A DNA stretch of 37,020 bases, from assembly GCA_024686085.1 (NCBI GenBank), contig JAIBDT010000023.1, positions 1-37,020 on the forward strand, in the 5' to 3' direction. The DNA is from Loktanella sp. Lineage in GTDB: Bacteria; Pseudomonadota; Alphaproteobacteria; Rhodobacterales; Rhodobacteraceae. The notes beneath the pieces were generated by a model, which searched no databases, was not told the DNA's origin, and saw nothing but the letters and a program-made list of their open reading frames with translations. A program made the translations under genes and the position numbers. This document shows positions 27,391-36,402 of this stretch, one piece after another (position 1 is the stretch's first letter; each line of letters begins with the position of its first letter).

Positions 27391-29067
27391 ATGGCGGGCC
27401 CAATTTCAAGGCTGGCAGGACAGGGCGTTGTAAGCGCGAAGTCCGCGATCCGTTTGATTAAGACGCACGGCCCCAGCCAGCTGCAGTTTTGGTTCATCGC
27501 GCTTGCGATTGGGATTGCTGCGGGGTTTGCAGCGCTATTTTTTCGACTTGGTATCAACTGGTTACAAGGTCTGGTTTACGGTGCTGAGGATACCGCGCGT
27601 TTGCATAGTTTTGCGGCAGGGCTGGCATGGTATCAGATACTGATAATTCCGATCATCGGTGGGTTGGCCGTGGGGTTGATCTTAAACCGCTTTACCGATG
27701 ATGGTCGTGCCCGGTCTGTCAGTGACGTCATTGAAGGGGCCGCGCTGAACGAAGGTCGAGTTGCAGTCCGTCGTGGCTTTGCCTCTGCGGCGGCGAGTTT
27801 AATTACACTTTCCACGGGTGGATCGTCGGGCCGCGAGGGGCCCGTTGTTCACTTGGCCGCAGTTTTGTCGACGATCGTTTGCCGACTGATCCGTGCCAAC
27901 GGTATCACGGGGCGGGATCTGCTGGGTTGCGCTGTCGCTGCGGCGGTTTCGGCGAGTTTTAATGCACCTCTTGCGGGCGCATTGTTTGCACTTGAGGTCG
28001 TGTTGCGCCATTTTGCGGTGCACGCATTCGCACCGATTGTGATCGCGAGTGTCGCAGGAACGGTCATCAACCGTTTGGCGTTCGGGGACGTGACCGAGTT
28101 CGCACTGCCCGTCCAAAATGCCTTGGCGTTTTATGTCGAATTACCAGCGTTTTTGTTTCTGGGACTTGTGTGTGGCTTTGTCGCTTTCATTCTGATGCGA
28201 ACGATTTTCTGGGTGGATAGTCTGGCCAGCGCGTTCCAAGACGCAACATCGTTGCCGCGCTATTTGCGACCAGCCATTGCTGGGGCTTTACTGGGGAGCT
28301 TGGCGATCTTCTGGCCACATATCATTGGGGTCGGCTATGAGACGACGTCGATCGCGCTGACTGGCGGATTGTTGTTTCACGAAGCAATCGTGTTTGCTGT
28401 CCTCAAGGTTATAGCTGTTGCAATCACGCTCGGTGGCCGCATGGGCGGCGGGGTGTTTTCACCGTCGTTGATGATTGGTGCGCTGACCGGCAGTGCCTTT
28501 GGCGCGATTGCCACGTCGATCTTTCCAACGGTGTCAGGTGAGGCGACGCTTTATGCTTTGGCTGGGATGGGGGCTGTTGCGGCGGCTGTTTTGGGCGCAC
28601 CGATCTCGACAACGTTGATCGTTTTCGAGCTGACTGGCGACTGGCAAACCGCGATGGCCGTCATGGTGTCTGTGTCGTTATCAACGGCGCTTTCATCCAG
28701 TCTTGTTGACCGGTCGTTCTTTTTGACCCAATTAGAGCGCCGCAATGTCCATCTGGCCGCTGGCCCGCAAGCCTATTTGCTTGCGACCTTCCGTGTCGCG
28801 ACCATCATGCGCAAGATGGATGCAAAACGCGCACCGCCTGAAGACGACTGTTGGGCTTTGGTGCAAGAGGGTATTTATATCGACGGGAATGCCACGCTAG
28901 AGCAAGCGATGCCGATGTTCGAGCAAGGCAATCACCGCTTTATTCCAGTTGTCACGCTAGGCGGAGATGACAGCCCGCCCGAGTTATGGGGCGCGCTGTT
29001 TCAGGTCGATGCGTTACGGGCAATGAACAAAGCCCTCGCTGCCACTGCGAAAGAAGAGCATTCCTAG
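27391..29067 (+). CDS. ClC-type chloride channel or Cl-/H+ antiporter
   Basis: A 558-residue membrane protein of the ClC family. The three anion-selectivity segments are present: GSSGREGP (residues 144-151) with the gating glutamate E149, the GGVFSPSLMIG motif, and a GAPISTTLIVFELTGDW stretch corresponding to the later conserved helix pair. About ten or more membrane segments can be counted between residues 30 and 450. The cytoplasmic tail of about 105 residues looks like only one clear CBS unit (NATLEQAMPMFEQGNHRFIPVV) where many ClCs carry two. Whether it is channel or exchanger cannot be decided by eye. Its stop shares CTAG with the converging DUF427 gene. Confidence 0.92.
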   Translation: MAGPISRLAGQGVVSAKSAIRLIKTHGPSQLQFWFIALAIGIAAGFAALFFRLGINWLQGLVYGAEDTARLHSFAAGLAWYQILIIPIIGGLAVGLILNRFTDDGRARSVSDVIEGAALNEGRVAVRRGFASAAASLITLSTGGSSGREGPVVHLAAVLSTIVCRLIRANGITGRDLLGCAVAAAVSASFNAPLAGALFALEVVLRHFAVHAFAPIVIASVAGTVINRLAFGDVTEFALPVQNALAFYVELPAFLFLGLVCGFVAFILMRTIFWVDSLASAFQDATSLPRYLRPAIAGALLGSLAIFWPHIIGVGYETTSIALTGGLLFHEAIVFAVLKVIAVAITLGGRMGGGVFSPSLMIGALTGSAFGAIATSIFPTVSGEATLYALAGMGAVAAAVLGAPISTTLIVFELTGDWQTAMAVMVSVSLSTALSSSLVDRSFFLTQLERRNVHLAAGPQAYLLATFRVATIMRKMDAKRAPPEDDCWALVQEGIYIDGNATLEQAMPMFEQGNHRFIPVVTLGGDDSPPELWGALFQVDALRAMNKALAATAKEEHS

Positions 29068-29405
29068 ACGTTTTCGACGGCGACCTTGTCATGGCGGAAT
29101 GCGATGTGTCCCTTGATCGCTGCAACAGCATCGTTTGGGGTTTCGTAGGACCAGCCTGCATCAACAATTGGGCCACTTTTCGCGACGATTGTGACGTAGG
29201 ACGCCGCACCTTTGTGTGGGCAGCTAGCCGATGTTTCCGATGCGTCAAGGAAGGCCATCGCAATATCGCTACGCGGGAAATAGATAACGGGCGGATAATC
29301 CCCTTCTGTCAATTCCAGAGCGTTTTTAGATTCGCCGATAACGGCACCCGCTGCGCGCACGACCCATGTCCCAGTTGCGGGGCGAATTTTAATATAGTCA
29401 GACAT
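29064..29405 (-). CDS. DUF427 domain protein
   Basis: A 113-residue soluble protein matching the DUF427 pattern: an N-terminal R-x-x-x-G-x-W-V-V-R-A-A-G strand, the VIYFPRSDIAMAFL segment, SCPHKGAASYVTI and a WSYETPNDAV end. Function is not established for the family. ATG at 29405 is preferred over the GTG two codons earlier because AGGAG is better spaced for it. It lies 27 bases downstream of the aminopeptidase gene and is probably its operon partner. Confidence 0.88.
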   Translation of the reverse strand: MSDYIKIRPATGTWVVRAAGAVIGESKNALELTEGDYPPVIYFPRSDIAMAFLDASETSASCPHKGAASYVTIVAKSGPIVDAGWSYETPNDAVAAIKGHIAFRHDKVAVENV

Positions 29406-29432
29406 CGTCACTCTCCTGTTAGCGGCTGAGGG

Positions 29433-31205
29433 TCATAATGGGGCGCAAGCCTGTACGAGCCAGTTGTGCGCAGCGCCGATTATGTCCTCTTTAAGAAGGT
29501 TCACTGTAGCTTGGTGATAGGCATCAATCCAGTCCCGTTCGTCGTTGGACAGCAACGAGACGTTGATCAACCTGCGATCAAGCGGCACAAGCGTGAGCGT
29601 TTCAAATGCGAGCATATCGCGGTCATCGACACCTTTTGCGGCAGGGACAACTGTGATCAGGTTTTCAATCCTGATCCCAAAGCTACCTTCGCGATAGTAT
29701 CCCGGCTCATTGGACAAGATCATACCCTGCGCGAGTGCTATGTTTGATTTTCTCGAAATACTTTGCGGCCCTTCATGCACACTCAGATAACTGCCGATGC
29801 CGTGGCCCGTGCCGTGGTCATAATCCATGCCTGCGGTCCAAAGTGGAAAACGAGCAAGTGCATCTAGGTGCTGTCCTCCAACACCTTTGGGGAACTGCGC
29901 ACGGGATAGGGCGATCATGCCTTGTAAGACACGGGTGTAGCACATCCGATGCTCTTCTGTCGGGTCGCCGACGATGACCGTGCGGGTGATGTCGGTCGTG
30001 CCGTCAACGTATTGACCGCCACTATCAACGAGCAATAATTCACCCGATTTTACAGGCGCGTTGGTCGCCTCGGTCACGCGGTAATGCACGATGGCACCAT
30101 GCGCGCCCGCCCCGCAGATCGTTTCAAAGCTAACGTCACGCAAGGCATTGGTTTCGCGGCGGAAGGATTCAAGTTTTTTGACCACGTCGATTTCGGTCAA
30201 GGCGCCGTTGGGTGCTTCTGCATCAAGCCAAGCCAAAAAGCGGACCATCGCCGCACCATCGCGTTTCGCGGCCGCTTTTGCGCCTGCGATCTCGGCCGCG
30301 TTTTTGATCGCTTTTGGCAACAGGCAAGGATCGGGCGCATGTTTGATCGTGGCACCAGCCAGCGCAAGGCGCAGGGCTTCGGGCGCAGTCTTTGGATCCA
30401 ACTGCACTTTGCCCTCTAGCGACCCGACTGCATCCGCGAATTGCGAAATGTCATGACAAATCACCTCATCGCCCAAATGATCTGCGATATCAGCCGTTTT
30501 TCCGGCCCCTGCGAATAGTTCGACGGTTCCAGATTTATCAAATATCGCAAAGGCTTGTGGGACCGGATTGCGTTCGATGTCGGCCCCGCGGATATTCAAA
30601 AGCCACGCAATGCTGTCTGGCTGGGTGATAATCGCGCAATCCGCTTTTAGGTCTTTTGCAAGGCGGACGCATTTTTCGCGGCTGGTTTCGCCTGCGTGGT
30701 TGATCTTTTGAGCAAAGAACGCGGCAGTTGGAGCGGAGGACTGGTCGGTCCAGATATGATCAATCAGGTTGTCGATTGGCTTGAACGTAACTTCAGGCAG
30801 GGCAGTCCGTAAGGTTTCTATCTCATCAACCGGATGCAACCATGGGTCAAACCCAATGATGCAACCCTTTGGCAGATTTTCGGCAATCCAATCCGCTGCA
30901 CTGATTTCAGGCCAGTGTACTGGGGTAAATACGTCAGAGACCTGGTCGCGGACCTGAACACGGTAGCGACCATCAATGAAAACGCCTGCGATGTCTTGGG
31001 TTGCGATGCAAAACCCGGCAGACCCTGTAAATCCAGTGAGCCATGACAGGCGCGCATCGCGAGGGGCTACATATTCACCCATATGAGCGTCAGCACGCGG
31101 GACAAAAAACGCGTCTATCTGCTGTGATGTCATCTGGGCCCGAAGGGCGGTCAGACGGTCAGGGCCTTGGCTTGGATTCGAACTGATTTCAAAGGTCTGA
31201 AACAT
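29433..31205 (-). CDS. Xaa-Pro aminopeptidase P (M24B metallopeptidase)
   Basis: Aminopeptidase P removes N-terminal residues preceding proline. With 590 residues this is the long, three-domain form, resembling eukaryotic APP1 rather than short PepP. The C-terminal pita-bread domain carries the dimetal ligands D394 (LLVDSGG), D405 (GTTDITRT), H468 (GTGHGIG), E500 (SNEPGYY) and E514 (IRIENL). Two creatinase-like N-terminal domains precede it. ATG 31205 is chosen since a GGGGGCG stretch lies just upstream; an ATG at 31220 is an alternative. It follows cobT after 45 bases on the same strand. Confidence 0.93.
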   Translation of the reverse strand: MFQTFEISSNPSQGPDRLTALRAQMTSQQIDAFFVPRADAHMGEYVAPRDARLSWLTGFTGSAGFCIATQDIAGVFIDGRYRVQVRDQVSDVFTPVHWPEISAADWIAENLPKGCIIGFDPWLHPVDEIETLRTALPEVTFKPIDNLIDHIWTDQSSAPTAAFFAQKINHAGETSREKCVRLAKDLKADCAIITQPDSIAWLLNIRGADIERNPVPQAFAIFDKSGTVELFAGAGKTADIADHLGDEVICHDISQFADAVGSLEGKVQLDPKTAPEALRLALAGATIKHAPDPCLLPKAIKNAAEIAGAKAAAKRDGAAMVRFLAWLDAEAPNGALTEIDVVKKLESFRRETNALRDVSFETICGAGAHGAIVHYRVTEATNAPVKSGELLLVDSGGQYVDGTTDITRTVIVGDPTEEHRMCYTRVLQGMIALSRAQFPKGVGGQHLDALARFPLWTAGMDYDHGTGHGIGSYLSVHEGPQSISRKSNIALAQGMILSNEPGYYREGSFGIRIENLITVVPAAKGVDDRDMLAFETLTLVPLDRRLINVSLLSNDERDWIDAYHQATVNLLKEDIIGAAHNWLVQACAPL

Positions 31206-31250
31206 GGCACACGCCCCCATTTTCTTTTGTTTAAATACCTCTGTAAGAGG

Positions 31251-33125
31251 CTAGCCGACTTTGCGCATTCCCAAGACACGCGCGCGTTTGCGCGGATCCG
31301 TGTCAAAGAGGCTGGCAAGTTGTTCGGTCATCGCGCCTGCAAGCTGTTCGACATCGGTGATCGTCACTGCGCGGTCGTAATAGCGGGTCACGTCGTGACC
31401 TATGCCGATAGCCACCAGTTCAACAGCCTTGCGTTTTTCAACCATCGCAATCACGTCGCGCAGATGCTTTTCAAGATAGTTGGCAGGGTTCACCGACAGC
31501 GTGCTGTCATCAACGGGCGCACCGTCAGAGATCACCATCAAGACTTTACGTTGCTCGGGGCGGTTTACGACACGGCGATGCGCCCACTCTAGCGCCTCTC
31601 CGTCGATGTTCTCTTTCAGCAGGCCTTCTTTCATCATCAAACCCAAGTTCGGGCGTGCGCGCCGCCAAGGCGCATCGGCAGACTTGTAAATAATGTGCCG
31701 CAGATCATTCAAACGACCGGGGGTCGCTGGTCGGCCGTCGGCGAGCCATTTTTCGCGAGACTGGCCACCTTTCCAAGCTTTGGTGGTAAAGCCCAGAATT
31801 TCAACCTTAACCGCGCACCGTTCTAACGTGCGTGCCATCACATCAGCGCAAATCGCCGCAATCGAGATCGGCCTGCCACGCATCGAACCAGAGTTATCTA
31901 GCAAAAGCGTCACCACGGTATCGCGGAACTCGGTGTCTTTTTCGACCTTGAACGATAGCGGCGTGGTGGGTGATGCCACGACACGCGCAAGACGGCCCGC
32001 GTCCAGGATGCCTTCTTCGCGGTCGAACTCCCACGATCTGTTTTGTTGCGCCTGCAAGCGGCGCTGAAGCTTGTTGGCAAGACGCGAAACAGCGCCTTTC
32101 AGCGGTTCTAGCTGCTGGTCGAGATAGGCACGTAGTCGTTCCAATTCAGCCGCTTCTGCCAAATCTTCGGCGCGAATTTCTTCATCAAATTCAGTCGCGT
32201 AGACGTTATAGTTGGGATCAGCATCCGAAATAGGTTGCGGGGTCGGCGGATCGAGGGGAGCTTCACCTTCGGGCATTTCGGTTTCTTCGCCCATTTCGGT
32301 GTTGGCTTGATCGTCCATCGAGATTTGCGCCTCGGACGCATCCTGCTGGTCCTCTTGCGACTGCTCTGGGGCGGCTTCGGCGTCGTCCCCGTCACTATCA
32401 TCGCCATTGCTATCAGGCTGTTCTTCTTCGTCGGACCCCTCTTCGGCCTGATCTTCCTGATCGTCGTCTTGCCCGTCGGGATCATCGCCAAGCTGGTCGG
32501 CATAGCCGAGATCGGCGATCATTTGTCGTGCAAATTTGGCAAAGGCCTGCTGGTCGGCAAGCAAATCTTGCAGGTCATTCAGCTTGTCGCCCGCGTGGTC
32601 CTCGATAAAGCCGCGCCAGAGCTCCATAACGTTCTCGGCGCCTTTTGGCAGGGGGCGGCCCGTCGCTAAGTGGCGGATCAGATAGCCCGCAGCGGTCGCA
32701 AGCGGCGCGTCGGCGGCTTGGGTGATTTGATCATAGCCTTTGCGTGCAGCCTCATCACTGATTTTCGCGTCAATATTGCCCGCCGTGCCGGGCATATGGC
32801 GTGCACCCACGGCCTCGACACGGGCAGTTTCCATGGCCTCATAAAGATCGCGCGCCATTTGCCCTTGAGGCATGTATTTGGCCGCAGTCTTGGCATCATG
32901 AAATTTGTGACGCAGCGCAAAAGCGTCCGCCGTGCCGCGCGCTAGCAGGACCTCGTCGCGGGTCATACGGCGGGTGACTTGGGGCAGGCGGATCGTGTCG
33001 GCGGTCTGTCCCGCAGGATCGACCGAATAGCTAACAGTCAAATCGTGATCGCCGGCCATGACTTTGGTGGCCTCAGCGAGGGCCTTTTTGAACGGATCGG
33101 CTGGGTTGTCCGATGGTTTTGTCAT
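31251..33125 (-). CDS. cobT: Aerobic cobaltochelatase subunit CobT
   Basis: CobT is the large accessory subunit of the ATP-dependent cobaltochelatase CobNST, which inserts cobalt into hydrogenobyrinic acid a,c-diamide in aerobic cobalamin synthesis. Of its 624 residues, about 215-310 form a very acidic linker rich in D, E and Q, typical of CobT and BchD/ChlD. The C-terminal von Willebrand A domain has the MIDAS motif DNSGSM and later [17 protein letters not shown] precedes the ATG. It lies 18 bases downstream of cobS. The large catalytic subunit CobN is not in this window. Confidence 0.96.
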   Translation of the reverse strand: MTKPSDNPADPFKKALAEATKVMAGDHDLTVSYSVDPAGQTADTIRLPQVTRRMTRDEVLLARGTADAFALRHKFHDAKTAAKYMPQGQMARDLYEAMETARVEAVGARHMPGTAGNIDAKISDEAARKGYDQITQAADAPLATAAGYLIRHLATGRPLPKGAENVMELWRGFIEDHAGDKLNDLQDLLADQQAFAKFARQMIADLGYADQLGDDPDGQDDDQEDQAEEGSDEEEQPDSNGDDSDGDDAEAAPEQSQEDQQDASEAQISMDDQANTEMGEETEMPEGEAPLDPPTPQPISDADPNYNVYATEFDEEIRAEDLAEAAELERLRAYLDQQLEPLKGAVSRLANKLQRRLQAQQNRSWEFDREEGILDAGRLARVVASPTTPLSFKVEKDTEFRDTVVTLLLDNSGSMRGRPISIAAICADVMARTLERCAVKVEILGFTTKAWKGGQSREKWLADGRPATPGRLNDLRHIIYKSADAPWRRARPNLGLMMKEGLLKENIDGEALEWAHRRVVNRPEQRKVLMVISDGAPVDDSTLSVNPANYLEKHLRDVIAMVEKRKAVELVAIGIGHDVTRYYDRAVTITDVEQLAGAMTEQLASLFDTDPRKRARVLGMRKVG

Positions 33126-33143
33126 GACGCGCCCTTTATTGGC

Positions 33144-34130
33144 TTAGCCCAAGCTCAAGCTTGCCGCTGACTCTGGCAGTTCTTCGTCAAAGCAGCGCTG
33201 GTAGAATTCAGCGACTGTTTGGCGCTCGAGTTCGTCGCATTTGTTCAGGAAGGACAGACGGAATGCATAGCCCACGTCTTGGAAAATGCGTGCGTTTTCG
33301 GCCCAAGCCAGAACGGTTCGTGGGGACATGACGGTGGACAGATCACCTTGCATGAAAGCGGTCCGTGTGAGGTCGGCGACAGTCACCATTTGGGACACGA
33401 TCTTGCGGCCCTTGTCGGAGTTGTAGTGTGGGGACTTGGACAGAACGATGGCGGCCTCGGCGTCGTGGCTAAGGTAGTTCAGGGTTGCAACGAGGGACCA
33501 GCGGTCCATCTGGGCTTGGTTGATCTGTTGTGTGCCGTGGTAGAGGCCGGTTGTGTCGCCAAGACCAACAGTGTTGGCGGTCGCGAACAAACGGAAATAT
33601 TTGTGCGGGGTCAGAATCTGGTTCTGATCCATCAAGGTCAGTTTCCCGTCGGTTTCCAGCACGCGCTGGATCACAAACATAACGTCCGCACGGCCCGCAT
33701 CATATTCGTCAAAGACAATCGCAACAGGGTTACGCAAGCACCACGGCAAGATGCCTTCGTGGAATTCTGTGACCTGCACACCGTCGCGCAGCTTAATCGC
33801 GTCTTTGCCGATCAGATCGATCCGGCTGATGTGGCTGTCTAGATTGACACGCACGGCAGGCCAGTTGAGGCGGGCCGCGACTTGTTCAATGTGGCTGGAT
33901 TTACCCGTGCCATGATACCCTTGGATCATGACGCGACGGTTGTATCCAAAACCCGCAAGGATCGCGAGAGTGGTGTCAGGATCAAACTTATAGGTGCTGT
34001 CGATATCTGGCACCCGCGAGGACCGATCGGCAAACCCTTTGATTTTCATATCGCTATCAATGCCAAACACATCACGGACAGACACGTCCTCGGTTGGAAC
34101 TGCGTTAATATCGATCATTTCGTCGGCCAT
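33144..34130 (-). CDS. cobS: Aerobic cobaltochelatase subunit CobS
   Basis: CobS is the AAA+ ATPase subunit of CobNST and forms a ring chaperone with CobT. Walker [10 protein letters not shown] is at residues 71-79, Walker B IVFDEYD at 138-144 with D141-E142, and an arginine-rich sensor region follows. The ATG at 34130 gives 328 residues, the usual length, with AGGAAGG as SD eight bases upstream; a longer in-frame reading to 34235 has no family resemblance. Note that the same symbol is used for the unrelated cobalamin synthase in other species. Confidence 0.96.
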   Translation of the reverse strand: MADEMIDINAVPTEDVSVRDVFGIDSDMKIKGFADRSSRVPDIDSTYKFDPDTTLAILAGFGYNRRVMIQGYHGTGKSSHIEQVAARLNWPAVRVNLDSHISRIDLIGKDAIKLRDGVQVTEFHEGILPWCLRNPVAIVFDEYDAGRADVMFVIQRVLETDGKLTLMDQNQILTPHKYFRLFATANTVGLGDTTGLYHGTQQINQAQMDRWSLVATLNYLSHDAEAAIVLSKSPHYNSDKGRKIVSQMVTVADLTRTAFMQGDLSTVMSPRTVLAWAENARIFQDVGYAFRLSFLNKCDELERQTVAEFYQRCFDEELPESAASLSLG

Positions 34131-34329
34131 TGTGGATGCCTTCCTAAGTCCTGCGTTTTTCGCGTCTGCGTTCACTGTCATTTGGATGCAACATAACTGT
34201 AAGCGCTGCAAGGGGAAGGGGCGTTGATGCCTCACCCAAATTTTTTCATTCAGAACTTAAAATCAACAGCCGAGTTGCGTTTATAGAATATCGTGTCAGA
34301 GTATATAAAACGGGTGGTTTTGGGGTGCT
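34131..34329. promoter_or_regulatory. Divergent region between cobS and the ECF sigma gene
   Basis: This 199-base region must hold the cobS operon promoter (minus) and the sigma factor promoter (plus). It is AT-rich near 34240-34310, with TATATAAAA at 34302-34310. I searched for an autoregulatory ECF-type promoter (GGAAC-like -35 and CGTC-like -10) and found no clear match. No cobalamin riboswitch-like block is recognised ahead of cobS. Confidence 0.35.
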
Positions 34330-34875
34330 ATGAGCGATCTTAAAGATATTGAAGGATATATTGCTAGATGCGCCTTGGGAGACAGGGACGCATTCTCACT
34401 GCTTTATTCTGCCACCTCCGCGAAACTTTTTGGCATTTGCTTGCGTGTGTTAGGTAACCGCGCAGAAGCAGAGGATGCGTTGCAGGACGTATTCGTCAAG
34501 ATTTGGCGAAATGCGGAACGCTATCAGGTGAATGGCCTCAGTCCGATGACGTGGCTGATCACGATCGCACGTAACCTGTCGATTGACAGATTGCGAGCAC
34601 GCAAGACGGCTCAGGGTGCTGGACTGGAGGAAGCAGACGATTTGGCAAGTGCATCTCCTGGCCCAGAAGCCTTGGCAATTGCCGCATCAGAGCGCGGACA
34701 GATTGTGGACTGTATGGCCGAACTAGAAGCCGATAAATCGGATGCGGTGCGCCGCGCCTATCTGATGGGTGAAACATATCAAGAGCTGGCAGACCGATAT
34801 AGCGTGCCGCTTAACACCGTTCGGACGTGGTTACGCCGCAGTCTGATCAAATTGAAAGAGTGTTTGTCGCGATGA
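34330..34875 (+). CDS. ECF-type RNA polymerase sigma factor
   Basis: A 181-residue sigma-70 family protein with only regions 2 and 4, the ECF layout. Region 2 spans about 20-95 (DRDAFSLLYSATSAKLFGICLRVLG, DALQDVFVKIWRNAERY, SPMTWLITIARNLSIDRLR). Region 4 spans about 125-180 and ends in a helix-turn-helix, YQELADRYSVPLNTVRTWLRRSLIKL. The stop overlaps the start of the anti-sigma gene (ATGA). The gene pair resembles SigK/RskA-type systems. Its regulon is unknown, but the nearby msrB suggests an oxidative stress link. Confidence 0.93.
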   Translation: MSDLKDIEGYIARCALGDRDAFSLLYSATSAKLFGICLRVLGNRAEAEDALQDVFVKIWRNAERYQVNGLSPMTWLITIARNLSIDRLRARKTAQGAGLEEADDLASASPGPEALAIAASERGQIVDCMAELEADKSDAVRRAYLMGETYQELADRYSVPLNTVRTWLRRSLIKLKECLSR

Positions 34876-35561
34876 CCGATGACAGTAACACAGAAGACGA
34901 GATCGTCCTCTCCGCCGAATATGCTTTGGGTCTTTTGACCCCTGGAGAAGCTGTGGCTTTTGAGGATGTCTTGTCCGTTGATCCTGAAATGCGCGAACAG
35001 TATGCCTCTTGGGCGGAAAGCCTGGCGACTTTGACCGACGAAATAGCGCCAGTGGACCCGCCAAAGGCCCTTGAGGCGCGTATCACTGACGCGTTGTTTG
35101 GTGTATCCGAAAAACGATCATTTTTAAGCCGACTTGGATTTCTGAGTCCCGTTCTCGGTGGGCTTGCGGCCGCGGTGATTGTGCTTGTGGTGCTGGGGCA
35201 GACCAACTTCATGCGCGACGATGGTCCGACCTATGTCGCTGAAATTGTTGCAGAAGATTCCAGCTTGATCGTGCAAGCACAGTTCAATCCAGAGGATCGA
35301 AGTTTGCGGATGACCCGTACCGCCGGTGTGCCGATTGAAGGACGTTCCCAAGAATTGTGGCTGATTGCAGGAGATGCCGCGCCCGTGTCATTGGGTGTTT
35401 GGCCGCAGGGCCAAGTAGAAGCTGTGCTCGAGGTTTCAGCAGAGTATGCGTCCTTGATGGCTGATGGTGTTCTTGCGATTTCAGATGAACCACAGGGTGG
35501 GTCACCGACTGGTGCGCCGACCGGAGATATTCTGGCAGTCGGACCAGTGACGCTTCTATAA
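34872..35561 (+). CDS. RskA-type anti-sigma factor
   Basis: A 229-residue membrane protein. The cytoplasmic N-terminal part (SAEYALGLLTPGEAVAFED, MREQYASWAESLATL) fits the anti-sigma helical domain of the RskA family. It lacks the HxxxCxxC zinc motif of ChrR-type anti-sigmas. One membrane segment lies at about 100-116 (PVLGGLAAAVIVLVVLG). The periplasmic part has the RskA C-terminal pattern SQELWLIAGDAAPVSLGV and SPTGAPTGDILAVGP. ATG 34872 overlaps the sigma stop. It presumably holds the sigma factor at the membrane until a periplasmic signal arrives. Confidence 0.88.
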   Translation: MTDDSNTEDEIVLSAEYALGLLTPGEAVAFEDVLSVDPEMREQYASWAESLATLTDEIAPVDPPKALEARITDALFGVSEKRSFLSRLGFLSPVLGGLAAAVIVLVVLGQTNFMRDDGPTYVAEIVAEDSSLIVQAQFNPEDRSLRMTRTAGVPIEGRSQELWLIAGDAAPVSLGVWPQGQVEAVLEVSAEYASLMADGVLAISDEPQGGSPTGAPTGDILAVGPVTLL

Positions 35562-35591
35562 TTGCAATTTGATTGAAACTCTTTGGCGATC

Positions 35592-35622
35592 TGCCGCGTG
35601 ACTTCACCGTTGTCGCGCGGCA
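35592..35622. repeat. Inverted repeat after the anti-sigma gene
   Basis: TGCCGCG (35592-35598) pairs with CGCGGCA (35616-35622) over a 17-base loop. It lies 31 bases after the anti-sigma stop and could be a weak terminator, though only a mixed CCCCTTTGTG tract follows. Confidence 0.4.
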
Positions 35623-35654
35623 CCCCTTTGTGTTGTTACGCGCCGCGGACAACG

Positions 35655-35717
35655 CATGTGACCAAAGATCCAAGCCACAACCTCGGCCCTCCAAATGGAT
35701 CACCTCTTGGTCACATG
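35655..35717. repeat. Long two-part stem-loop upstream of msrB
   Basis: CATGTGACCAA (35655-35665) pairs perfectly with TTGGTCACATG (35707-35717), and the inner GATCCA (35667-35672) pairs with TGGATC (35696-35701), leaving an internal loop of one base against five and a terminal loop of 23 bases. This is 17 base pairs of nested complementarity in 63 bases. No known riboswitch class is recognised. It may be a leader RNA element of msrB or a small RNA. Confidence 0.55.
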
Positions 35718-35722
35718 ATCGT

Positions 35723-35757
35723 GCGTTCTCCTGAAATGAGTATTTTTAGGAGAACGC
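35723..35757. repeat. Strong inverted repeat in the msrB leader
   Basis: GCGTTCTCCT (35723-35732) and AGGAGAACGC (35748-35757) are perfect complements, and GAAA (35733-35736) can extend the stem with TTTT (35744-35747) including one G-T pair, leaving a 7-base loop. It ends 40 bases before the msrB ATG. No T-run follows the stem, so it is probably not a plain terminator. It could act as an operator or as an RNA switch with the preceding stem-loop. Confidence 0.55.
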
Positions 35758-35797
35758 CACCCTTACATAACAGCACATAAATGAATGGAGACCACAG

Positions 35798-36259
35798 ATG
35801 ATGAACCGCCGCACATTTACATTGGCCGCTTTGGCTGGCGCTGTTGCCCCTGCCGCATTACGCGCCGAAAGTTTCGAAGTGACCCGTACTGATGCAGAAT
35901 GGCGGGCGATGCTGTCGGACCTGCAATACCAAGTCATGCGCCAAGAAGCGACGGAGCGGGCAGGCACATCCCCGCTCGACAAAAACTATACGGCTGGTGT
36001 TTATCAATGTCGCGGGTGCGACTTATCACTTTATGACAGCAGCACCAAATTCGACAGTGGCACAGGGTGGCCGAGCTTTTTCCAGAGCTTGCCGAACGCG
36101 ATTGGCACGAAAGATGACCGCAAGCTTTTCTCAGTGCGCACAGAGGCTCATTGCCGCCGCTGCGGCAGCCACTTGGGACATATCTTTGACGATGGTCCTG
36201 AACCGACAGGTAAACGGCATTGCTTGAACGGTGCAAGTTTGGTGTTTGTTGCAGCTTAA
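35798..36259 (+). CDS. msrB: Peptide-methionine (R)-S-oxide reductase MsrB, Tat-exported
   Basis: MsrB reduces the R-sulfoxide of methionine in oxidised proteins. Zinc-binding cysteines are seen as C71-x-x-C74 and C119-x-x-C122, FDSGTGWPSF is the substrate-site motif, and the catalytic cysteine is C142 in RHCLNG. The N-terminus NRRTFTLAALAGAVAPAALRA has a twin-arginine pattern, a hydrophobic stretch and an A-x-A-like cleavage end, so the enzyme is probably periplasmic. It has 153 residues. GGAGA lies before the ATG pair at 35798/35801. The sigma/anti-sigma pair upstream may control it. A strong terminator follows. Confidence 0.95.
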   Translation: MMNRRTFTLAALAGAVAPAALRAESFEVTRTDAEWRAMLSDLQYQVMRQEATERAGTSPLDKNYTAGVYQCRGCDLSLYDSSTKFDSGTGWPSFFQSLPNAIGTKDDRKLFSVRTEAHCRRCGSHLGHIFDDGPEPTGKRHCLNGASLVFVAA

Positions 36260-36272
36260 GTCTATGATTTAT

Positions 36273-36316
36273 AATAAAAATGCAGCGCAATTAACAATGC
36301 GCTGCATTTTTATTTA
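36273..36316. terminator. Perfect bidirectional terminator after msrB
   Basis: The 17 bases at 36273-36289 are an exact reverse complement of 36298-36314, with the 8-base loop ATTAACAA. The stem has a GC-rich core TGCAGCGCA flanked by A-runs on one side and T-runs on the other, so it can end transcription in both directions. Confidence 0.88.
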
Positions 36317-36402
36317 CGCGGTGATTAATGGCAATCGCGAAACAGTCCTTTTCACAATCTCACGTCGGAAATCAGAGCGACTTATGCTATCTGATTTGGA
36401 CA

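Noticed and set aside
34131-34200. Cobalamin riboswitch ahead of cobS
   Set aside because: The space before cobS is short and no B12-box-like core was recognised.
34131-34329. Autoregulated ECF promoter upstream of the sigma gene
   Set aside because: GAACTT and CGTT can be found, but with an unsuitable spacing, and the analogous words upstream of msrB do not match in spacing either.
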